From CAZGLR01 sp964526635 (lineage in GTDB: Bacteria > Zixibacteria > MSB-5A5 > GN15 > JAAZOE01), in assembly GCA_964526635.1 (NCBI GenBank), contig CAZGLR010000116.1, positions 1 through 10,666 of the forward strand: a stretch of 10,666 nt of DNA. Direction: 5' to 3'. Every line of letters starts with the position of its first letter. Position 1 is the first letter of the stretch. Below, in pieces: positions 1 to 6,498 of the stretch. The notes beneath the pieces were generated by a model. That model searched no databases. It was not told the DNA's origin and saw only the letters and a program-made list of their open reading frames with translations. Position numbers and translations under genes: made by a program.

Positions 1-15
1 AACCGTAACCCCCTG

Positions 16-120
16 CACATGGCGCACCCATAAATGGGAGCGCCACAACTGGGAGTACCATAAATGGGAGCGCCACAACTTGTTGTGCCGCAACTGGGAG
101 CATCACAACTTGTTGCTATA
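16..120. repeat. Degenerate 15-bp tandem repeat array
   Basis: Six 15-bp units run head to tail from 31 to 120, and a more diverged unit precedes them at 16-30. They alternate between a 'TAAATGGGAGCGCCA' type (31-45 and 61-75, identical), a 'CAACTGGGAGYAYCA' type (46-60, 91-105) and a 'CAACTTGTTG' type (76-90, 106-120). This gives a higher-order 30-bp period, with 28-50 repeated exactly at 58-80. Because 15 is a multiple of three, frames stay open through it on both strands: KWERH/NWEYH pentapeptides on plus and VVALP/FMVLP on minus. No ribosome binding site supports either reading. It lies 3' of the protease gene. Role unknown. Confidence 0.85.
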
Positions 121-167
121 CTTTCGTTGCTATTATATGGGGTTATTAAGGTTATATACTATGCGTT

Positions 168-187
168 CTCACCCCTCCAGGGATGAG
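168..187 (-). terminator. Possible weak terminator hairpin after the protease gene
   Basis: Read on the minus strand, an 8-bp stem (CTCATCCC / GGGGTGAG, one G-U pair) closes a four-base loop about 25 bases past the protease stop codon. It lacks a following U-run, so it is not a canonical intrinsic terminator. It may be an mRNA 3'-end hairpin or chance. Confidence 0.3.
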
Positions 188-212
188 CCATTCATAACAC
201 TATCCACCACGC

Positions 213-2957
213 CTACAGCAAATACTCGCACGGTGGCGGGCCGGCCTTGAAAACATAATTGACAATCAGAATAACATCGCCGACGTTGGTCGAACCATCG
301 CAGTTGGCGTCACCCTCAGGAAGCCGATATGGCGCCGGACCGCTCTTGAATACGTAATTCACCAGGTACACGGCATCGGCTACATTGACCATCAAATCGC
401 CATTGGCATCACCCGACTGTTCCCAGATCTGGCCCGTATACTCAAGCAAAACCGCCGACTCGTTAGATGGTATGTTCTCCGACGGGTCTCCACGAACAAC
501 AAATGGCTCCGCCGAGCAATCATAAGCCGCCACGCCCACTACGGCCGTATTTTCCATACCGGTTATACCGACATCCTTGTACTGGAAACAGACATTGCCG
601 TCTTTGGAAAAAATCGCCTGAAATGTTATCATAGTATCGGAGGGCGAATTGAAATTGCCGACATTTGTCCACTGCACGGCGAAAGTATCGGCTTTGGGCG
701 ATTTATAAAAATGAACGGTGCCATGACCGTTGTAGTCTTCATCGATGTTCAAATCGTTGTAAAACGGCGATACCATGGTGGCAAACGGCGGCGCTGGTAT
801 CGACACGCTGCTGCTGTAATATCCGGTGACATTGAGGTTTTCATCGGTAAACGACAGGAGACCATTGGCTCCGATGTAAATCTGGTCATAGAATTCGCCA
901 TAGAAGGGGAAATCAAAGCCGATAAAGTATGGTCCGGCGGTGCCATCATCGAGTTTGCTGCCATTGGTTATAATCGGGTTATACCATGAAAAGTCGGGAA
1001 TCTCCGTACCGATCTGGCTGTAATCCACCCACGAGTACACAAACTCTCCCGCCCCCGATGATCTGGCAATGAAGGTAGTGTCATAACACGGCACCCTCAG
1101 GAAAATTGGCAGCAGCAGGGTATCATCGAGCGAGCCGCCGGCGACACCATAGGCAATATTGATGACAGTCTTGTAAATCTCGGTCTGATCTTCGAGAGAT
1201 GTTGCATCGAAGATGATATCAATACTCTGGTCGCCATGCGGCAAAATCGTGCCAAGCGGCGATGGAATACTCACCCAGTCGGCGTCTTTGGCCAGACTAT
1301 CGGCGGCGGATATTTCAAAATCGAGCGTCAATCCCATCGAATTGTTGAAGAGCGTAATCGAAACAGTTTCCGCGGTGCCTACCTGGATGGAGGTATCGAA
1401 GTACAATGGCTCCACCGCCATATTCAATGGCGCCGGGAGCGCGGCCTCGGCCGCCAGCAGATTCGGGCGCGGTCCGATATGAAGGCTGGTGTTGTACTGC
1501 TGCGGAGATCCTGTGGCGGCCAGAAGATCACGGATGCGATCGGCGTTCATCGTCTGGCCATTATAGCGTGCTTTGTATATACCTTGAATAGCGGCTACCG
1601 ATGATGTCACGATCGGGGAGGCCGAAGACGTCCCGCCGAAAGTGGCGGTATAATACTGGCGGTCATCGCCGCCGCCATTGAAAAGGCCGCCATAGCCGGT
1701 GGTAACCACACCGGCGCCATAGCCCTGCAGATTAACCCGTTCGCCCCAGTTGGAGAAACTGAGTTTCGATCGGTCGATGCCGTGGGCCCCCGATGGCGGC
1801 GCACCGGCGCCGCAGACAATAGCATGGCTGTTGCGATAGGTCGTGTCGAAAAGATTTTCATAGATAGCGTCATTATCAAAATTCTCGGCGCCATTGCCGG
1901 CAGCCTCACAAACAGTGATGCCTTTCGCCCAGGCCAGTTGAATGGCATCGAAATTGGCCTGCCAGTATTCCATCATGATGTATCCGAGCTGATCCGGACG
2001 CGTCTGGAAATTGTATGCCGGGCCGGGAGCATGGAGCTCAATCAGGATAACATCACCGGCTTCAAGTGAATCGATCGCGGTCAAAATCGCTTCAGTCGTA
2101 CCGATACCGCCAATCGCCACCATACCGATTTCGGCATTGGGTGTGATACCGGTGACGCCATAATCATTTGGTGTGCCGACCATTTCCCCGATTACCGCGG
2201 TGCCATGATTCACCCAGTCCGGATCGGTATACATGGTTCCGCCCAACAGGCCATCGGCCGCCGATTCCAAATCCTCATGATCCAGCGTCCAGCCACCCTC
2301 GATATCGACAATCTTGATACCGGTGCCGTCACCACCGGGCACAGTCCAGGCATAATAAGCATCGACACCGCCCGGCGCAGCATCGAGATAATCCTGATCG
2401 GCGGTATAATCGGGAGTTGGGGGAGAGATATCGACAGCCGGTTCCGGCTGCGGCTCGCCATAGGCAATTTCGACTTCCGGAAGAGTGTTGAGTTGATTGA
2501 CCAGACTTTCGGCCTCATTCGCTGAGGCGACGTCGATAACGAAATAGTTATTAAAATCGGCCAGTTGCTGTTGAATTTTAAGTTCAAGCTGGAAACGGTC
2601 CTGCTCGATAACATCCGGATCCTTAAAGACAAGTCGCCGAATAGCCCCGCCGCGTTTGGCGGCCAGGATAGTGTTTACATTATCAAGATTTCTTCCGCCC
2701 AGCGAGATAATCTGATTATTCTGCCAACGTGCCCGGGTACCCTCCTGCAATTTGACGATAACCCGGCGGATGTTGGCATCCTCATGATATGTGACCGCAC
2801 TCTTCTTGATCGCCGGCTGGCGGGAGTTGAAGAATTGACGGCTATCAGGCGAGCCATCAGGTGATTGATGCGCAATCGGATCTGCTGCTGCCAGCACCAG
2901 GGAAGTGAAGCATACAAGGATAACCAGTCCGAGTCCAGGCAACCGGGTAGTTTTCAT
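213..2957 (-). CDS. Secreted subtilisin-like S8 serine protease with C-terminal dockerin
   Basis: This is an exported endopeptidase. Residues 1-24 form a signal peptide (KTTR, a hydrophobic core, then LAAADP). Residues of about 60-170 look like an inhibitory propeptide. The S8 catalytic domain spans about 185-510, with Asp218 (KIVDIEGG), His251 (NHGTAV), oxyanion Asn355 (AAGNG) and Ser444 in GGTSSASP, where the family usually has GTSMASP. An Ig-like beta domain follows at about 515-625, then a beta-rich, nidogen-like module at about 630-840. Two dockerin-type calcium loops close the protein (GDANGD, GDANCD, each followed by an L/IVNYVF helix; about 847-908). The ATG at 2957 has a GAGG 11 bases upstream and a consensus promoter. 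The family call is firm. The substrate is unknown, and the dockerin's partner is not in view. Confidence 0.93.
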   Translation of the reverse strand: MKTTRLPGLGLVILVCFTSLVLAAADPIAHQSPDGSPDSRQFFNSRQPAIKKSAVTYHEDANIRRVIVKLQEGTRARWQNNQIISLGGRNLDNVNTILAAKRGGAIRRLVFKDPDVIEQDRFQLELKIQQQLADFNNYFVIDVASANEAESLVNQLNTLPEVEIAYGEPQPEPAVDISPPTPDYTADQDYLDAAPGGVDAYYAWTVPGGDGTGIKIVDIEGGWTLDHEDLESAADGLLGGTMYTDPDWVNHGTAVIGEMVGTPNDYGVTGITPNAEIGMVAIGGIGTTEAILTAIDSLEAGDVILIELHAPGPAYNFQTRPDQLGYIMMEYWQANFDAIQLAWAKGITVCEAAGNGAENFDNDAIYENLFDTTYRNSHAIVCGAGAPPSGAHGIDRSKLSFSNWGERVNLQGYGAGVVTTGYGGLFNGGGDDRQYYTATFGGTSSASPIVTSSVAAIQGIYKARYNGQTMNADRIRDLLAATGSPQQYNTSLHIGPRPNLLAAEAALPAPLNMAVEPLYFDTSIQVGTAETVSITLFNNSMGLTLDFEISAADSLAKDADWVSIPSPLGTILPHGDQSIDIIFDATSLEDQTEIYKTVINIAYGVAGGSLDDTLLLPIFLRVPCYDTTFIARSSGAGEFVYSWVDYSQIGTEIPDFSWYNPIITNGSKLDDGTAGPYFIGFDFPFYGEFYDQIYIGANGLLSFTDENLNVTGYYSSSVSIPAPPFATMVSPFYNDLNIDEDYNGHGTVHFYKSPKADTFAVQWTNVGNFNSPSDTMITFQAIFSKDGNVCFQYKDVGITGMENTAVVGVAAYDCSAEPFVVRGDPSENIPSNESAVLLEYTGQIWEQSGDANGDLMVNVADAVYLVNYVFKSGPAPYRLPEGDANCDGSTNVGDVILIVNYVFKAGPPPCEYLL

Positions 2958-3008
2958 AACGGTTTCATCCTCGCGGAATGCATGTTAGGGCGGTAAAGGC
3001 GTTCATGT

Positions 3009-3038
3009 ATAATATACGCAGCCAAGCCGTTCTGTCAA
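3009..3038 (-). promoter_or_regulatory. Predicted sigma-70-type promoter of the protease gene
   Basis: On the minus strand there is a perfect TTGACA (3038-3033). It is followed after 16 bases by TATATT (3016-3011), or after 18 bases by TATTAT (3014-3009). Either -10 matches consensus at five of six positions. Transcription would start near 3002, giving a leader of about 45 bases. The protease can therefore be expressed independently of upstream purF. Confidence 0.7.
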
Positions 3039-3074
3039 TTGAACTTCTCTTATCTGAGATATCGGCAGGATCTG

Positions 3075-4487
3075 TTAAAATTCGCCGGTATTTTTTTCCA
3101 GGCGCATTTTATCCTGAGACTCGATTTGCTTGATCGGATAATTAGCAGTAAAGCAGCCGACACAAAAATCAGTGTCGGGCAACGACGGCATCGATGTCAT
3201 ACCATCTACCGACAAATAGCCCAATGATTCGACCTTGAGATACCTGCGGATTTCCTCGACCGATTTTTTACTGGCGATAAGTTCCCTGCGGGTCGGCATA
3301 TCGATCCCGAAGAAGCATGGCGACACAATTGGCGGCGCCGATACGCGGAAATGGATTTCCTTAGCGCCGGCTGAACGAACGAGCTGCACCAGCTTTTTGG
3401 ACGTTGTGCCGCGGACGATTGAATCATCGACCAGAACCACCCGGCGGCCCTTGATGACTCCCTTGACCGGGTTGAATTTGACCTTCACATCGAGGTCACG
3501 GATTTTCTGGTCGGGATCAATAAATGATCGCCCCACGTAATGATTGCGGATCAAGCCGATTTCAAAACGAATCCCCGATTCCTCGGAAAAACCCAGCGCA
3601 GCCGTATTGGCTGAGTCGGGAATTCCGATGACAATATCGGCATCGACCGGGTGTTCACGGGCCAGAAGACGGCCCAGGCGGCGACGGACTTTGTCGACAT
3701 TTTCGCCAAAGATGATCGAATCAGGACGGGAAAAATAAATATACTCAAAAATACAAAAGGCGTGGCGCTTGCGGCGATGTGGAAACTCACTCTTGAGTCC
3801 TTTTGAGGAAATCTCGAGCACTTCGCCCGGCTCAATATCGCGGACATATTTCGCCCCGATAATATCGAAGGCACAGGTTTCTGAAGCCACCACCCAGTGG
3901 CCGTTTGTTTTCCCCAGGGCCAGGGGACGGAATCCCCACGGATCGCGAGCCGCGATAATTTTATCATCACTGCAGAAAAGATAACAGTACGCGCCGACGA
4001 CTTTTTTGACAGCATCACAAATCTTGTCGAGCATTGTTTCAGCCTTGGATTTGGCCACCAGGTGCAGGATTATTTCGGTGTCCGAGGTCGTCTGGAATAT
4101 GGATCCGGCGGCTTCGAGACGGTTCCTGAGCTGCAGCGAATTGGTCAGGTTGCCGTTGTGGGCCACCGCCAGCATCTTATCCTGATTGGTAATCACCAGC
4201 GGCTGGATATTGGTCAGAGAACTGGCCCCGGTCGTCGAATACCGGGTGTGCCCGATGGCGATTTTGCCCTTGAGCTTATCGAAAAGCCGTTTATCGGAAA
4301 AGACTTCCGAGACCTGGCCCATACCCTTGTACAATTCCAGCAGGCCGTTGTGAGCGGTCACGATACCGGCCGATTCCTGCCCTCGATGCTGCAGGGCATA
4401 CAATCCGAAGTAGGTCATTTCGGCGGCCCTGGCCGCGCCATAAATGCCGAATACTCCGCACTTGTCATTTACAAGATCTTCAAGCAT
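3075..4487 (-). CDS. purF: Amidophosphoribosyltransferase (glutamine PRPP amidotransferase), Fe-S type
   Basis: PurF catalyses the first committed step of de novo purine synthesis: PRPP + glutamine gives 5-phosphoribosylamine. Residues 1-9 (MLEDLVNDK) are a short propeptide whose removal exposes Cys10 of CGVFGI, the N-terminal nucleophile of the Ntn glutaminase domain (about 10-235). The phosphoribosyltransferase domain carries the PRPP loop VVLVDDSIVRGTT (350-362). Four cysteines (Cys245 in CIFEYIYF, Cys391 in SPCFFGID, Cys442 and Cys445 in FCVGCF) match the 4Fe-4S ligands of the Bacillus subtilis enzyme, so the cluster type is predicted. The length of 470 is normal. GGGGAAGAG precedes the ATG. 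No other pur gene is adjacent. Confidence 0.97.
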   Translation of the reverse strand: MLEDLVNDKCGVFGIYGAARAAEMTYFGLYALQHRGQESAGIVTAHNGLLELYKGMGQVSEVFSDKRLFDKLKGKIAIGHTRYSTTGASSLTNIQPLVITNQDKMLAVAHNGNLTNSLQLRNRLEAAGSIFQTTSDTEIILHLVAKSKAETMLDKICDAVKKVVGAYCYLFCSDDKIIAARDPWGFRPLALGKTNGHWVVASETCAFDIIGAKYVRDIEPGEVLEISSKGLKSEFPHRRKRHAFCIFEYIYFSRPDSIIFGENVDKVRRRLGRLLAREHPVDADIVIGIPDSANTAALGFSEESGIRFEIGLIRNHYVGRSFIDPDQKIRDLDVKVKFNPVKGVIKGRRVVLVDDSIVRGTTSKKLVQLVRSAGAKEIHFRVSAPPIVSPCFFGIDMPTRRELIASKKSVEEIRRYLKVESLGYLSVDGMTSMPSLPDTDFCVGCFTANYPIKQIESQDKMRLEKNTGEF

Positions 4488-4516
4488 TTAGCTCTTCCCC
4501 GCCAGGAAAAACTTCT

Positions 4517-4544
4517 AATTTAACCGTTTTCCATGACCTGTCAA
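4517..4544 (-). promoter_or_regulatory. Predicted purF promoter
   Basis: A perfect minus-strand TTGACA (4544-4539) is separated by 16 bases from TAAATT (4522-4517; four of six matches). Transcription would start near 4510, leaving a leader of about 22 bases that contains the GGGGAAGAG ribosome binding site. This leader is too short for a purine riboswitch. Confidence 0.6.
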
Positions 4545-4575
4545 GCATTACTGAAGCCTACCGGTCTGCATTTTG

Positions 4576-4593
4576 TGTGAATTTATTTTCACA
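4576..4593. promoter_or_regulatory. 18-bp palindrome, possible operator in the divergent region
   Basis: TGTGAATTTATTTTCACA has perfect 6-bp arms (TGTGAA/TTCACA) around a 6-base AT-rich centre. It lies 32 bases upstream of the purF -35 element and about 105 bases before the start of the GAF/DHp gene. The half-sites recall CRP/FNR-family operators (TGTGA...TCACA), but the spacing is 8 rather than 6 between the TGTGA and TCACA cores. Which regulator binds, and which gene it controls, is unknown. Confidence 0.45.
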
Positions 4594-4698
4594 ATGGATG
4601 GTACAAGTAGAGAAGGATATAGACTCAAACTTTTTACTGGACCGCGACGGTGTCAGTAAGTATACATATAGGCAGCAGTTAGCTGTTGCCGGCCGGCC

Positions 4699-5604
4699 AT
4701 GGAGTGGCCGCGTCCGCCGTCTGCATCGGATGTACACATCAACTACCTGCAGGGCACAACGTTTGCTCTACACCATATTATGGCGTCCTTTTCCGAACAT
4801 GATGACCTGAAATACCAGGCCCTGGCCAAAGCCGCCCTGGCTGCTGCCAGTGGCGAATCGACCGAGGCCGTCGCCCGCGCCGGTCTCGATGCCGCTGTGG
4901 AGTATATGCAGCTTTCCGGCGGGGCGCTTATTCTATGGAATTCCCGGCGGGAAGTCACAACCAAAGCCATCTCCGCCGCCGAGGGCGCTGATCGACGGTT
5001 AATCGACGAAAGCGAAACAACCTTGCTCTCTATGCTGCGCCGTCAATTCAAAGTCTCCCGGGCTTACCTGGAACTGGGTGAGGCCCAGATTCGCTCCCTG
5101 TTTTCGCTGCCGATCGAACTTGGGGGCTATCAATTCGGTGCGCTTATCGGCATCAAACGAGGCTCGGCGCCGCTGCATGAGCACGACAGTTTCCTGCGCT
5201 CGCTGGCGGCAGTGCTGTCGCTGGCCATGGCGCCGCGAGATACCGGCCCGGCCGAAGCACCCGATGTCGAAGAGAAGATCAAAGCCGAACGGCGCGAGGC
5301 GATCGTCGAACTGGCAGTGGCGATTAACCATGAAATCAATAATCCCCTGACCGCCCTGATGGGTAACCTGCAGCTGCTGGCCCTGAAAAACAAAGAACTG
5401 CCCGATGATATCAAAAACCGCCTGAAAGTTATCGAAGAATCCGCCAACAAGATCCGTGAAGTCACCGCCCGGCTGATGCGGGCCGCCGAGAAGCCATCGG
5501 TAGCTTACAACGGCGACATCAAAATGGTCGATTTGTCGGGCCGCGATGAGACTGAACAAGGTGGCGAGGATGACGCCTCCGACGAGGAGAAGGCTAATGA
5601 ATAA
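4699..5604 (+). CDS. GAF plus histidine-kinase DHp protein lacking an ATPase domain
   Basis: Residues of about 35-180 resemble a GAF sensor domain (alternating helices and strands, with FSLPIELGGYQFGALIGI typical of the last strands). Residues of about 190-265 form a HisKA dimerisation/phosphoacceptor domain with the H-box VAINHEINNPLTAL, putting the candidate phospho-accepting histidine at 211. The protein then ends in a charged, acidic tail (about 280-301). The HATPase_c domain with its N, G1 and G2 boxes is absent, and no such sequence follows before the terminator. It may receive phosphate from another kinase, act as a dimerisation or inhibitory partner, or be a truncated kinase. No signal peptide or membrane segment is seen, so it is probably cytoplasmic. 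The start is uncertain: neither ATG 4699 nor in-frame ATG 4780 has a clear ribosome binding site. Confidence 0.8.
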   Translation: MEWPRPPSASDVHINYLQGTTFALHHIMASFSEHDDLKYQALAKAALAAASGESTEAVARAGLDAAVEYMQLSGGALILWNSRREVTTKAISAAEGADRRLIDESETTLLSMLRRQFKVSRAYLELGEAQIRSLFSLPIELGGYQFGALIGIKRGSAPLHEHDSFLRSLAAVLSLAMAPRDTGPAEAPDVEEKIKAERREAIVELAVAINHEINNPLTALMGNLQLLALKNKELPDDIKNRLKVIEESANKIREVTARLMRAAEKPSVAYNGDIKMVDLSGRDETEQGGEDDASDEEKANE

Positions 5605-5681
5605 ACGGGCAGGAGAGAGTAGCGCCAATAACGAGTGATGGGAATAAATCATACCCACACCATGCCCTCCCCTGCACCCCC

Positions 5682-5712
5682 AAGGCCGGTTCCCCCCACC
5701 GGCCTTTTTATT
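5682..5712 (+). terminator. Intrinsic terminator of the GAF/DHp gene
   Basis: A perfect 9-bp GC-rich stem, AAGGCCGGT (5682-5690) and ACCGGCCTT (5698-5706), closes a seven-base loop (TCCCCCC) and runs into TTTATTT. It lies 78 bases past the stop codon. Confidence 0.92.
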
Positions 5713-6020
5713 TGCAGGGAGGCTGATACCCGGCTCACTATAAATATTATAAAAAGTGTGTATTATATGAAAATTATCCTTGGATCATATCATCCTTTCC
5801 AGCATATATAAGTAGTTCTCCGAAAATCGTTTTTTCCTCTCCAATCTGATTAAATGCCTGGCATGATCGGTTACTCTCGATTCGTTTCACCGATTCCCGG
5901 ATGCCGTTATTTTCTCCGTTATCAGACTTGTATCATACCGGGTATGGCATGTTTGGGCTTTCGTGAATAGTCACAAGGGTCTGCGATAAATAGAGTGTTG
6001 GCTTGTTCATTCCAGTAAAG

Positions 6021-6129
6021 CTCCCAGGGGAAAGAGGAGGACCCTGGAGGCGCGGCAACACAATGAGGAGAGATGGAAGGGTTGACCTTCCGCGTTAGAA
6101 GGGCCGGTCTCCCCAACCGGCCCTTTTGT
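6021..6129 (+). ncRNA. Candidate small structured RNA ending at an intrinsic terminator
   Basis: Three hairpins follow one another. The first pairs CTCC-AGGG (6021-6029, one bulged C) with CCCTGGAG (6042-6049). The second pairs GGAAGG (6075-6080) with CCTTCC (6086-6091) around a five-base loop. The third is the terminator at 6099-6125. The unpaired parts are purine-rich (AAAGAGGAGGA, AATGAGGAGAGATGG), similar to ribosome binding sites. The 5' end is unknown: the best upstream -10-like box is TATCAT (5931-5936), without a good -35. A terminator here with no upstream coding gene argues that something non-coding is transcribed. It does not match any RNA family I recognise (not SRP, RNase P or tmRNA). 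Confidence 0.4.
6099..6129 (+). terminator. Intrinsic terminator with no coding gene before it
   Basis: A perfect 10-bp stem, AAGGGCCGGT (6099-6108) and ACCGGCCCTT (6116-6125), encloses loop CTCCCCA and is followed by TTG. The terminal TTTT overlaps the end of the stem. It closely resembles the terminator at 5682-5712, with one added G-C pair. Confidence 0.85.
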
Positions 6130-6214
6130 AGAGAGCAGGGGACAGCAGTGTCCAGAATCCTAACGGTTTTGAAATCATATCATTTGACGCTTTAACGGCC
6201 CCGTTACCCATTTA

Positions 6215-6267
6215 AGTATTTGCAGGACAAGTGGTTGCTTGCCTGCTTGTGCTTTCCGGTAAATACT
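6215..6267. repeat. Inverted repeats upstream of the sigma-54 promoter
   Basis: AGTATTT (6215-6221) is mirrored by AAATACT (6261-6267). Inside, GCAGG (6222-6226) pairs with CCTGC (6242-6246), and ACAAG (6227-6231) could alternatively pair with CTTGT (6246-6250). The position, about 170-220 bases before the -24/-12 element, is typical for enhancer-binding-protein sites. Binding is only inferred. Confidence 0.35.
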
Positions 6268-6314
6268 CACTTCATTTTACGGTCATTATCTGTAGTAATT
6301 CTCGACAAAATAAT

Positions 6315-6342
6315 GGACAAACCGTATCCTTTTTGGATGTCC
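6315..6342. repeat. Nested hairpin upstream of the sigma-54 promoter
   Basis: An outer GGAC/GTCC pairing (6315-6318 with 6339-6342) surrounds ATCC-TTTTT-GGAT (6326-6338). Two more dyads follow: GCCGCA/TGCGGC (6352-6357, 6364-6369) and CGTTG/CAACG (6379-6383, 6389-6393). They are candidate regulator-binding or RNA structures, and none has a known assignment. Confidence 0.3.
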
Positions 6343-6435
6343 TGCGTTTTTGCCGCACTTAGTTGCGGCGCGTCAAATCGTTGTTAGTCAACGAGTTAAA
6401 AAAGAACAGAAAATTCTTGCGGCAGGGATCAAAAT

Positions 6436-6451
6436 GGGTACGCTACTTGCT
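6436..6451 (+). promoter_or_regulatory. Predicted sigma-54 (-24/-12) promoter of the PEP-CTERM gene
   Basis: GGGTACGCTACTTGCT matches the RpoN consensus TGGCACG-N4-TTGCW at 10 of 12 defined positions. It has the invariant GG (6437-6438) and GC (6449-6450) with exactly ten bases between. The start of transcription would lie near 6462, about 37 bases before the GTG start codon. PEP-CTERM genes in several lineages are known to be controlled by the PrsK/PrsR two-component system through sigma-54, so the context supports the call. Confidence 0.65.
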
Positions 6452-6498
6452 GGTTCAATTGGTAGAAAATTTTGACTACTTTAGTGAGGTATACAGCT

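Larger units (their letters stand above)
5605..6498. other. Long non-coding stretch between the GAF/DHp gene and the PEP-CTERM gene
   Basis: No convincing protein gene is present on either strand in these 894 bases. From left to right they hold the terminator at 5682-5712, an AT-rich block (about 5738-5820) with TATTAT-like boxes, and short dyads ATGCC-T-GGCAT (5854-5864) and CATACC-G-GGTATG (5934-5946). Then come three successive hairpins ending in a terminator (6021-6129), several further hairpins (6215-6393) and a sigma-54 promoter match (6436-6451). A short minus-strand open frame at 5922-6116 begins inside the terminator stem and looks non-genic. Confidence 0.7.

Noticed and set aside
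1..103. Minus-strand open frame (VVALP-type repeats) leaving the left edge
   Set aside because: The only ATG (101-103) lacks a ribosome binding site and the product is purely repeat-derived. It cannot be judged without sequence to the left.
2..238. Plus-strand open frame through the 15-bp repeats giving KWERH/NWEYH pentapeptides
   Set aside because: No start codon with a ribosome binding site. It runs antisense into the 3' end of the protease gene, and its openness follows from the repeat length being a multiple of three.
3897..4523. Long open frame antisense to purF
   Set aside because: Complementary-strand shadow of a conserved gene, without a plausible product. The same applies to the long antisense frames across 4999-5658 and 7708-8478.
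4576..4593. Calling the palindrome a CRP site
   Set aside because: The TGTGA and TCACA cores are eight bases apart rather than six, so it is listed only as a generic possible operator.
6062..6098. Short plus-strand ATG frame (MRRDGRVDLPR) before the orphan terminator
   Set aside because: Only 11 codons, the nearest GGAGG is 12 bases away, and its codons coincide with the GGAAGG/CCTTCC hairpin. An RNA structure explains the sequence better.
5922..6116. Minus-strand 64-codon open frame
   Set aside because: It starts inside the stem of the 6099-6125 terminator, has no ribosome binding site and no recognisable motif.
6232..6247. Alternative -24/-12-like element (TGG...TGCT)
   Set aside because: It has the GG-N10-GC spacing but poor agreement in the rest of the consensus and is about 250 bases from the gene. 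The element at 6436-6451 is far better.
6450..6468. tRNA-like D-arm sequence (TTCAATTGGTAGA)
   Set aside because: No acceptor stem, anticodon arm or T-arm can be built around it, and it lies within the sigma-54 promoter leader.
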